Source: Candidatus Saccharibacteria bacterium (GTDB taxonomy: Bacteria > Patescibacteriota > Saccharimonadia > CAILAD01 > BJGX01). Taken from it: a stretch of 32,669 bases of DNA. The position numbers and the translations under genes are program-made. A model generated the notes under the pieces. That model searched no databases. It was not told the DNA's origin and was given only the letters and a program-made list of their open reading frames with translations. This document shows positions 1-5,070 of this stretch, one piece after another. How positions within the stretch are numbered: position 1 is the stretch's first letter; each line of letters begins with the position of its first letter. The stretch is from the NCBI GenBank assembly GCA_016191105.1, contig JACPPH010000006.1, positions 1 through 32,669 on the forward strand, in the 5' to 3' direction.

Positions 1-66
1 GAGTTGATGTACCACCAGCTCAACACACTCCTGGTTATCCTGAGGTAAATTTAGTAATGTATACAT
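1..66 (-). CDS. Start of an unidentified minus-strand gene (partial)
   Basis: A minus-strand ATG at 66-64 opens 22 codons (MYTLLNLPQDNQECVELVVH...) that run off the window edge. AAAGGA lies 8 bases upstream of the ATG on that strand, which is why I prefer it over the plus-strand reading of 3-110, which is also open. An inverted repeat, CTTGTTCC at 115-122 and GGAACAAG at 67-74, lies in the putative 5' leader, and its second arm sits between the ribosome binding site and the start. Too little protein is present to name a family. Confidence 0.35.
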   Translation of the reverse strand, partial: MYTLLNLPQDNQECVELVVHQL

Positions 67-190
67 GGAACAAGTCCTTTCGTTAAGTTGTTAGTTTGCA
101 ACCTAATTGTAAGGCTTGTTCCGTTTTAGTTTAAAGAACCCGGCAACCAGATGGTCGACAAACCGGGGTCAGATAAGCTACAATGATAAT

Positions 191-196
191 TATAAT
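191..196 (+). promoter_or_regulatory. Probable -10 box of the foldase gene
   Basis: TATAAT at 191-196 lies 26 bases before the ATG at 223. No good -35 is seen at the right distance. GGAG at 207-210 and AAGG just before the ATG are the available ribosome binding sequences. Confidence 0.4.
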
Positions 197-222
197 AATT
201 CAGTATGGAGTGAACCAAGGAA

Positions 223-1272
223 ATGCCCAAGGATCCCGATATAAAAGGTAAAAACACTAAATCTACAAACAAAAAAGTCCAAAGCACAAAAGTTAGTAAG
301 ACCAGCAAGGCTAGCGGTAAAGCCAACCTAAACTTTCAACAAAAACTGCAAAAGTTTGGTATAAAACATGGCCGCAACAAAAAAACCATTACCATGGTTA
401 TTGTGGGTGTGGTACTGGCAATTATTTTGCTGCTTACGACCTTTGGAATTTTAATTTACAAGTACAAGTCGAGTGCCCGTGCAGTTAAGATTATTAGTAA
501 GGTTATTCCATACCCCGTAGCTAGTGTGAACGGCAACATCCTTTGGAACACGGCTACTTATAACCAGTATCTGTTCGAATTAGCCTCGATTCAAAAATTC
601 TATCAGTCACAGGGCCAGAACTTAAATGATCCTGCCAGCAAAGAAAAGCTCAAACAGCTCGAAAACGAGATTATTGGCCAACTCGAAGACAATTTGATTA
701 TCCAGCAAGCTGCTGCTAAGTATAAGGTTTCGGTTAGCAGCAAAGAGTTGACCGATCAGTTCAATCAGTTGGTTCAAAACGCCGGCGGCATCGATAAGGT
801 TAAGCAAACCTTAAATAGTCTGTATGGCTGGTCGATCGACGACTTTAAGGCCAAGATCAAAGATAGCTTGCTGCAAAAGAAACTAGCCGATAAAATTCTG
901 AACGACCCTAGCTTGAACGCTCCAGCTCAGGCTCAAGCTCAAGATATACTCAAACAGGCTCAAGGTGGTGCCGACTTTGCCGAACTGGCCAAAAAATACA
1001 GCCAAGATGGTAGCGCCGCCAATGGTGGTGACTTAGGCTTCTTTGGCAAAGGTCAGATGGACCCAGAATTTGAAAAAGCCGCCTTTTCTCTAGAAAAAGA
1101 CCAAGTGAGTGGGGTGGTGAAAACCCAATACGGCTACCACATTATCAAAGTTACCGACAAGAATGGTGATCAAGTGCGAGCCAGCAATATCTTGATTAAG
1201 GGGGTTGATCTTAACTCCTGGTTGCAGGATCAGCGCAACAAGGCTAACATACGCCAGTACTTTCAGCCGTAG
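223..1272 (+). CDS. Membrane-anchored peptidyl-prolyl isomerase (parvulin, PrsA/SurA-like)
   Basis: A 349-residue protein predicted to help secreted proteins fold outside the membrane. Seen: a very basic Lys/Ser/Thr-rich cytoplasmic tail (residues 1-57), one membrane segment (about 58-79), a SurA-N-like helical region (about 95-225), and a C-terminal PpiC rotamase domain (about 230-315) with the family signatures [21 protein letters not shown], here shown only in part as [19 protein letters not shown], and GYHIIKVTD. No lipobox Cys is present, so anchoring is by the membrane helix rather than by lipid, as is common in CPR bacteria. It is monocistronic, followed directly by a structured non-coding region and a terminator. 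The fold assignment is firm; the substrates are unknown. Confidence 0.9.
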   Translation: MPKDPDIKGKNTKSTNKKVQSTKVSKTSKASGKANLNFQQKLQKFGIKHGRNKKTITMVIVGVVLAIILLLTTFGILIYKYKSSARAVKIISKVIPYPVASVNGNILWNTATYNQYLFELASIQKFYQSQGQNLNDPASKEKLKQLENEIIGQLEDNLIIQQAAAKYKVSVSSKELTDQFNQLVQNAGGIDKVKQTLNSLYGWSIDDFKAKIKDSLLQKKLADKILNDPSLNAPAQAQAQDILKQAQGGADFAELAKKYSQDGSAANGGDLGFFGKGQMDPEFEKAAFSLEKDQVSGVVKTQYGYHIIKVTDKNGDQVRASNILIKGVDLNSWLQDQRNKANIRQYFQP

Positions 1273-1592
1273 CGAGTAGTGCTTTCTCCGGCATTCGAAA
1301 ATCAGAAAACAAAGTTGGCTGAACGCTTCTGTTCGAGCACGAGTGCCGTCTCTGCCGCAGAACAGAAAGTGAAGACAGCTTTGTGATTATAGATTTGAGC
1401 CTGTGACGGAAGCTTTGGCAACTTTCCGCTACAAAGAAGTGCCGGCTGCTGTTGCTGTGCGGTCTGCCTAGCTTCGGCAGATTCTCGCAATACGAGCCCA
1501 TTTTGGTATTGTGCTTGCCGATCTTGCAACGGCTGGTTGTAATAGTTTTAGTTAAAACCAAAAGCCCCTCGGTAAAGTAAGAGGGGCTTTTG
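1273..1592 (+). ncRNA. Structured non-coding element, copy A
   Basis: This gap between genes holds copy A of an element also found at 10531-10880 (minus strand) and 21570-22030 (plus). Block 1332-1368 (TTCGAGCACGAGTGCCG...GCAGAACAGAAA) is nearly identical to 21639-21676. Block 1446-1533 matches the reverse complement of 10611-10693, including TTGCCGATCTTGCAACGGC against TTGCTGATCTTGCAACGGC. The hairpin TCTGCC/GGCAGA (1463-1468 with 1476-1481) is replaced in the other copy by TTCGCT/AGCGAA at the same place, which is compensatory change. An 8-bp stem TTCTGTTC/GAACAGAA closes the first block. The short ORFs across it are not conserved between copies. I cannot name an RNA family. Confidence 0.6.
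1560..1592 (+). terminator. Intrinsic terminator ending copy A
   Basis: Perfect 11-bp hairpin AAAAGCCCCTC/GAGGGGCTTTT with a T-rich 3' arm. It ends the element copy and any transcript from the foldase gene. It lies 27 bases after the conserved GATCTTGCAACGGC block. Confidence 0.85.
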
Positions 1593-1737
1593 TTGATAAT
1601 TCGGGGGTGCCACTTGGTCTGTCTCGGATATCTCCAAGGCATCTTTGGTGGCGCCACCCGGGCTTTTAAGACTCGGGCGGGTACTGCTGGGGCTACTGTG
1701 AGATCAAGAGACCCTCGGGCTTGTCGTCGTCGGGGGC

Positions 1738-1761
1738 GGTGAAACCCTGTGGGCTTTCACC
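1738..1761 (-). terminator. Hairpin downstream of the small membrane protein gene
   Basis: GGTGAAA...TTTCACC inverted repeat placed 24 bases after the stop of the minus-strand gene at 1786-1989. There is no T-run, so it may protect or structure the 3' end rather than terminate. Confidence 0.3.
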
Positions 1762-1785
1762 AGATCTCTGGGTCGCCAACGTCGT

Positions 1786-1989
1786 TCACTCTGCTTGTCG
1801 CGAAAACTCCCGACGATGTACCTGAGTGGCCTTGGCCTGTTGGCGAAGAGCTCTCTGAGCATGGAATTCCCTTCTTCTCCTGCGATCTCGCAGGCTCGTT
1901 CGGATTGTCAGCGGAAGACCGATGGCGACTAATACAGCCAACGCTGCCATACACAAGACATAACCGTCCCGCAGATGGTCAATATCCAA
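1786..1989 (-). CDS. Small single-pass membrane protein, unknown
   Basis: 67 residues from a TTG start at 1989-1987, chosen because GAGGAG lies exactly 6 bases upstream (1996-2001) and a consensus promoter sits further up (2050-2079). One membrane segment near residues 9-30 (YVLCMAALAVLVAIGLPLTI) is followed by a strongly basic, Arg-rich tail, so the C-terminus is likely cytoplasmic. No family is recognised. It is a stand-alone minus-strand unit with its own promoter, part of the GC-rich accessory patch around tRNA-Asp. An earlier in-frame TTG at 2010 would lie upstream of the ribosome binding site. Confidence 0.55.
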   Translation of the reverse strand: MDIDHLRDGYVLCMAALAVLVAIGLPLTIRTSLRDRRRRREFHAQRALRQQAKATQVHRREFSRQAE

Positions 1990-2049
1990 CTTGGTCTCCT
2001 CGAAATTCAAGACTACGTTATCTGGCCCAGCGCCAGAGTAGCGAGATTA

Positions 2050-2079
2050 ACTATACAGCATTTAGCGCTTTGCTGTCAA
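2050..2079 (-). promoter_or_regulatory. Sigma-70-type promoter for the small membrane protein
   Basis: On the minus strand TTGACA (2079-2074), an 18-base spacer, then TATAGT (2055-2050). Both boxes are near consensus and point at the gene ending at 1786. Confidence 0.75.
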
Positions 2080-2110
2080 TATTAATTGTTATGCTAATTT
2101 TGCCCTATAA

Positions 2111-2141
2111 ACGAGAAACGCCCCCGAAGGGGCGCTCTCGT
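2111..2141 (-). terminator. Terminator of the alpha/beta-hydrolase gene
   Basis: ACGAGA + CGCCCC pairs with GGGGCG + TCTCGT, a GC-rich hairpin followed on the minus strand by TTTATAG. It lies 30 bases after the stop of the minus-strand gene at 2171-2800. Its 5' arm carries one copy of a 13-base direct repeat (2110-2122, 2868-2880). Confidence 0.7.
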
Positions 2142-2170
2142 TAGGTAAACGAAAACGATTCGGGGACGGC

Positions 2171-2800
2171 TTACGTTTTTGGTAGTACCCAGGGGATCCT
2201 GAGTGCACCTAGGACTATTCCGGGCACATGGTAGACAATGGGCGCAATGAACATTGCAACACCGCTGATTCCCATGGTGCACAGAGGGACGGCTTCGTCG
2301 AAGAACAGCGGCCGGAAGGTTATGGCGCGCTGCTTGTCTGCGGCTGTAAGTAGCGGCAGAACTTCTTCGTTGCAGTGCCTTACTGAGTCGATGAAGGCTA
2401 CGCTCGGCTTCTTGCCAGGACGGTGGAGGGCTGTGGCCACCAGATCGTCTAGGTTGCCAACGTGTAAGCGACCACTAAGGCTTACTGCTCGAACGTCTGC
2501 TTCGGGGTACTTCCTGCGCAACTGCGCGAAAACACCCATTGCCAGGCTCCCGCCGGCACTAGCACCGATCAGCACTAGTTGCCCGTGCCGAAGCAGCATG
2601 CCTTCTGCCCGGTTGGTGGCTTCATCTAGCAATTCTTGGAACGACCGGCCGGAATGCCAATCTACCGAGAAATACGCAAGGACAATGCCCCAAAGCCTGT
2701 AGTACCAGGTGAGTACCCGCTCGGGTACGCCTGTGTGAGTCCGCTCTAAACCGTTGAAGTAAAGAGCGTATCGGATTGAACTTTCTGCTCTTTGCCTCAT
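2171..2800 (-). CDS. Alpha/beta-hydrolase fold protein
   Basis: 209 residues. The nucleophile elbow GASAGGS (about residues 78-84) and a downstream acidic position in FFDEAVP (about 167-173) fit an alpha/beta hydrolase; the catalytic His is uncertain (YHVPG near 190 is the best candidate). Substrate unknown. The start ATG (2800-2798) has AAAGGAG a few bases upstream, and an extended -10 promoter lies at 2835-2863. The gene is GC-rich compared with its AT-richer neighbours, minus-strand, with its own promoter and terminator, and is flanked by the 13-base repeat AACGAGAAACGCC. This suggests a laterally acquired single-gene unit. Family confidence is good; function is not known. Confidence 0.7.
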   Translation of the reverse strand: MRQRAESSIRYALYFNGLERTHTGVPERVLTWYYRLWGIVLAYFSVDWHSGRSFQELLDEATNRAEGMLLRHGQLVLIGASAGGSLAMGVFAQLRRKYPEADVRAVSLSGRLHVGNLDDLVATALHRPGKKPSVAFIDSVRHCNEEVLPLLTAADKQRAITFRPLFFDEAVPLCTMGISGVAMFIAPIVYHVPGIVLGALRIPWVLPKT

Positions 2801-2834
2801 GGCTCTCCTTTAGTGTCGAGGATCGATGACGACT

Positions 2835-2863
2835 AGAATACCAGCTAAACGAACAAAAATCAA
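2835..2863 (-). promoter_or_regulatory. Extended -10 promoter for the alpha/beta hydrolase
   Basis: Minus strand TTGATT (2863-2858), 17-base spacer, TATTCT (2840-2835), with TG one base before the -10 hexamer. Confidence 0.7.
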
Positions 2864-2902
2864 GCATAACGAGAAACGCCAGAGTTAAGGCCAAGGCGGG
2901 AA

Positions 2903-2931
2903 TTGATCGATTTAGGGTTTTCTGTTAAAAT
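2903..2931 (+). promoter_or_regulatory. Promoter of tRNA-Asp
   Basis: TTGATC (2903-2908), 17-base spacer, TAAAAT (2926-2931), placing the transcript start a few bases before the tRNA. Confidence 0.65.
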
Positions 2932-2942
2932 TATCAGGTTCA

Positions 2943-3018
2943 GGGCCCGTGGTGTAGTGGTTAACATGCCTCCCTGTCACGGAGGAGATCGCCGGTTCGA
3001 TCCCGGTCGGGCCCGCCA
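2943..3018 (+). tRNA. tRNA-Asp (GUC)
   Basis: Acceptor GGGCCCG (2943-2949) pairs with CGGGCCC (3008-3014). The anticodon loop CTGTCAC gives anticodon GTC. The T-arm reads GGTTCGATCCC. The CCA end is encoded (3016-3018). Its last 18 bases recur at 3171-3188. Confidence 0.95.
3001..3018 (+). repeat. tRNA-Asp 3' end, first copy of an att-like direct repeat
   Basis: TCCCGGTCGGGCCCGCCA is repeated exactly at 3171-3188. A direct repeat of a tRNA 3' end is the usual trace of site-specific integration at a tRNA gene (established knowledge). No integrase gene is in the window. Confidence 0.6.
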
Positions 3019-3025
3019 TGAATAG

Positions 3026-3053
3026 TGAGTCACCACCAAAGTGGCTCATTTTT
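3026..3053 (+). terminator. Terminator after tRNA-Asp
   Basis: TGAGTCAC pairs with GTGGCTCA (one G-U), then five T. It lies 7 bases after the encoded CCA. Confidence 0.75.
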
Positions 3054-3170
3054 CATAGTTTGGCTTGATTGGTTGAGAAGCCGCAGGTTTGGTGGAGCAA
3101 GGCGCACGGAACAAATAGCAAGCTTGTTGGTGCATTTGTCGAGCACTTTGCGGAGAAGGCGTTAGCCGCC

Positions 3171-3188
3171 TCCCGGTCGGGCCCGCCA
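3171..3188 (+). repeat. Second copy of the tRNA-Asp 3' end (att-like)
   Basis: Exact 18-base copy of 3001-3018, without the rest of a tRNA. The 152 bases between the copies hold the tRNA terminator and no convincing gene. Just downstream begins the foreign-looking gene unit 3239-3672. Confidence 0.6.
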
Positions 3189-3199
3189 GGAATTGTTCG

Positions 3200-3223
3200 A
3201 AGACCCCAGGCAGGGTCTTTTTT
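3200..3223 (+). terminator. Intrinsic terminator
   Basis: AAGACCC...GGGTCTT hairpin followed by a T-run, directly after the second copy of the tRNA end. It resembles a tRNA operon terminator and may once have ended the transcript before the intervening segment was added. Confidence 0.7.
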
Positions 3224-3238
3224 AGTCCTATAAAAGTA

Positions 3239-3257
3239 TGGGCCCCGGAGGGGCCCA
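3239..3257 (-). terminator. Terminator of the 94-residue minus-strand gene
   Basis: Perfect 8-bp stem TGGGCCCC/GGGGCCCA with a 3-base loop; on the minus strand it is followed by TACTTTTATAG. It lies 78 bases beyond the stop of the gene at 3336-3620. Confidence 0.6.
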
Positions 3258-3335
3258 CACACGCGTTTGCGGATGTAGACGTCACGGGGACAGTTTTGAG
3301 CGGTGATGCGACCCTTTGAGGGCCAACTTCTTGGG

Positions 3336-3620
3336 CTACTGCAGAAGCAAAGCCTCCGCCAACGGCTTTGGCAGGGCCTTTACAACCACGCCTTGCTCAA
3401 GTGTGGTGAGCATGCCCTCATGGCCGTCGCAACGGAGCTTGGGCTTGCCGCCCTGTCGAGGGGCATCTGGCACCAGCACCAGGGAGGTGGCTGGTTCGGT
3501 GCAAACCCAGCTATCGTCGGTGCTGACCCAGTAGCGCGAGAAGTTGCAGCGCGCCTTCAGGTCTTTGATCTGGACTTCCTCTTCTCCCCGAGGAATGGTG
3601 TGTTTTACTCCACCCATCAT
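3336..3620 (-). CDS. Unknown 94-residue protein
   Basis: The ATG at 3620-3618 (a second ATG follows at once) is preceded by AAAGGAG at good spacing, and TATAAT on the minus strand at 3672-3667 could be its -10 box. The protein is soluble, with no membrane segment, Cys residues at three places and a Leu-rich C-terminus; I recognise no family. Base composition is clearly GC-richer than the surrounding genes. It is a single-gene minus-strand unit with terminator (3239-3257), like the units at 1786-1989 and 2171-2800, just downstream of the att-like repeat. The good ribosome binding site is the main support; the plus-strand ORF across the same bases has none. Confidence 0.5.
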   Translation of the reverse strand: MMGGVKHTIPRGEEEVQIKDLKARCNFSRYWVSTDDSWVCTEPATSLVLVPDAPRQGGKPKLRCDGHEGMLTTLEQGVVVKALPKPLAEALLLQ

Positions 3621-3706
3621 GCGCTCCTTTCAAGAGCAATCGGCCTTCGGTCGAAGGATCTGGGAAATTATACTATATTTATGGCTTACTAGCTAGCATA
3701 AGCTTG

Positions 3707-3735
3707 TTGACATTGTTTGACAGGCTTGGTATACT
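3707..3735 (+). promoter_or_regulatory. Strong promoter of the 80-residue basic protein
   Basis: TTGACA (3707-3712), 17-base spacer, TATACT (3730-3735). A second TTGACA lies at 3717-3722 but at the wrong distance. The start site would be near 3742, giving a leader of about 135 bases that contains an imperfect hairpin with arms GTGGTTT and AAACCAC just before the AGGAGG ribosome binding site. Confidence 0.75.
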
Positions 3736-3876
3736 AATGGGCGTCTTTTTTGTGAGGGTGGAGTACCTAGCAAAAGACAACGGAAGGGCACTCTTAGGCA
3801 ACTTAAGGGTGGTTTTTCTTTTTGTCTCTTTGGCAAAAACAAACCACAAAAACAAACAGGAGGACATGAACAATTA

Positions 3877-4119
3877 ATGTACTCAAACGCACGTATGCTA
3901 ACACATTATCAGGTTACAAGACCAAGAAAAATTAAAGTTAGGGTTGTTAAACCACACGCCCATGTGCGGTTTTTAAACACGCCCAATGTAGTTGATACTC
4001 GCCAACCAGCCAAACGGGGCTTTGGCCGAGCCTTCTTTTTGAGTTTGAACGAAAAAGAAGCCAGTGAGCACGATGCTTGGCACAAACTCGAAAAACGCTT
4101 GCGCAAACGAATTAGTTAA
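3877..4119 (+). CDS. Small basic hypothetical protein
   Basis: 80 residues, rich in Arg, Lys and His, with no membrane segment and no domain I recognise. The ATG at 3877 overlaps the stop of an upstream reading frame: ATG AAC AAT TAA at 3866-3877 ends in TAATG. AGGAGG lies just before that first ATG, 13 bases from 3877. A reading frame running from an ATG at about 3738 also ends at this TAA, so translation may be coupled to a leader peptide. The strong promoter at 3707 and a good terminator at 4146 show a highly expressed monocistronic unit. A nucleic-acid-binding role would fit the charge but is only a guess. Confidence 0.55.
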   Translation: MYSNARMLTHYQVTRPRKIKVRVVKPHAHVRFLNTPNVVDTRQPAKRGFGRAFFLSLNEKEASEHDAWHKLEKRLRKRIS

Positions 4120-4145
4120 TTCTACATCTGTAAATATGCTAAAAT

Positions 4146-4172
4146 ATAAAACGCCGATTGCTGGCGTTTTAT
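4146..4172 (+). terminator. Bidirectional terminator
   Basis: Perfect 10-bp hairpin ATAAAACGCC/GGCGTTTTAT between the small basic protein and tRNA-Gly. Confidence 0.8.
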
Positions 4173-4179
4173 AGCTTAA

Positions 4180-4253
<74 letters not shown>

Positions 4254-4356
4254 CGTTGTTTTTAGGTTCCAGCCTTTGTACCCAAGCACCAGTTTGTTGC
4301 TTCGACTTTCATCTAAAAACTCTATCGTCGATCAAAAACAGTAGCGTTTTTGATCG
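4254..4356 (+). repeat. Structured tRNA spacer, copy 1
   Basis: This spacer after tRNA-Gly is clearly homologous to 4457-4557 after tRNA-Thr. Both can fold as an outer stem TTTTTAG/CTAAAAA, an inner stem (AAGCA/TGCTT here, AAACA/TGTTT in copy 2, a compensatory change), then the palindrome CGATCAAAAAC/GTTTTTGATCG. The palindrome (4329-4356) is likely the terminator or processing hairpin for the tRNA. Confidence 0.65.
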
Positions 4357-4379
4357 CATAGCAAAGCAACAGTACATGT

Positions 4380-4456
4380 GCCGATGTAGCTCAGCTGGCC
4401 AGAGCACCGCTTTCGTAAAGCGGGGGTCGTGGGTTCGACTCCCACCATCGGCTCCA
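4380..4456 (+). tRNA. tRNA-Thr (CGU)
   Basis: Acceptor GCCGATG/CATCGGC, anticodon arm CCGCT-TTCGTAA-AGCGG giving anticodon CGT, T-arm GTGGGTTCGACTCCCAC, encoded CCA at 4454-4456. Confidence 0.95.
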
Positions 4457-4557
4457 CGTCGTTTTTAGATTTCGGCTTTCGCACCCAAACAAAGTTTGTT
4501 TACTTCAGCCTATGTCTAAAAATTCCTCTCGATCAAAAACAGTAGCGTTTTTGATCG
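4457..4557 (+). repeat. Structured tRNA spacer, copy 2
   Basis: Copy of the spacer at 4254-4356, starting at the first base after CCA. Outer stem TTTTTAGA/TCTAAAAA, GGCT/AGCC, AAACA/TGTTT, then the palindrome CGATCAAAAAC...GTTTTTGATCG at 4530-4557, identical to that of copy 1. Confidence 0.65.
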
Positions 4558-4630
4558 TAAAAATCCTAGTTTTTCCCTCTCGATTTGGCAAATAGAATTC
4601 CGCTCTCTTACCAAATCGTTTAGAGAACTA

Positions 4631-4657
4631 CATCAAAAAAAGTATCGTTTTTGATCG
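4631..4657 (+). repeat. Third, degenerate copy of the GATCAAAAAC palindrome
   Basis: CATCAAAAAAAGTATCGTTTTTGATCG, a mutated copy of the palindromes at 4329-4356 and 4530-4557, without the upstream part of the spacer. No tRNA precedes it. It may be the remains of a lost tRNA-spacer unit. Confidence 0.55.
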
Positions 4658-4683
4658 CATAAGAATATAATTAGAACAACAAA

Positions 4684-5070
4684 ATGAAAGCAATTACACG
4701 GTTAAAAGTTGAACTTGGTGGCAACAAGGTTTTTAAAGACGGCTGGTTACTAGCCATATTAGTCTTAAATGCTGTTTTTTTGGTTTTCTTGGTTGGCTGG
4801 TCGCTAACCCACATTCGTAGCACTGAGATCCAAGTACCCATACGCTTTAGCAGTCTTACTAATTTTGACCTGTTAGGTGACTGGTATCAGCTGTACGAGA
4901 TAACTGCTATCGGTGTGTTAATATTTGCAATCAATACCTTCTTTGCCTTTCTAATTCATAAACGTAACCGACTGATGAGCATATTCTTGAGCTTGGTTAG
5001 CCTAATGGCGTTGGTCTTGGCTTGCGCAATATTAATTGGTTTTACAGCAGTTAACTATGGCTCAAGCTAA
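4684..5070 (+). CDS. Three-helix integral membrane protein
   Basis: 128 residues with three predicted membrane segments (about 20-43, 75-92 and 98-120). No named family is recognised. The segment between the first two helices would be extracytoplasmic. TATAAT at 4666-4671 is a likely -10 box 12 bases before the ATG. The gene overlaps the following glycosyltransferase by 14 bases, so the two are translationally coupled and probably work together in envelope glycan synthesis. Confidence 0.75.
   Translation: MKAITRLKVELGGNKVFKDGWLLAILVLNAVFLVFLVGWSLTHIRSTEIQVPIRFSSLTNFDLLGDWYQLYEITAIGVLIFAINTFFAFLIHKRNRLMSIFLSLVSLMALVLACAILIGFTAVNYGSS

Noticed and set aside
1244-1657. Minus-strand ORFs of 137 and 75 codons after the foldase gene
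   Set aside because: They lie across structured element copy A, are not conserved in copies C and D, and have no ribosome binding site.
2140-2146. Integron attC core (GTTAGGT)
   Set aside because: A single core with no paired inverse core or integrase; a seven-base degenerate motif is expected by chance.
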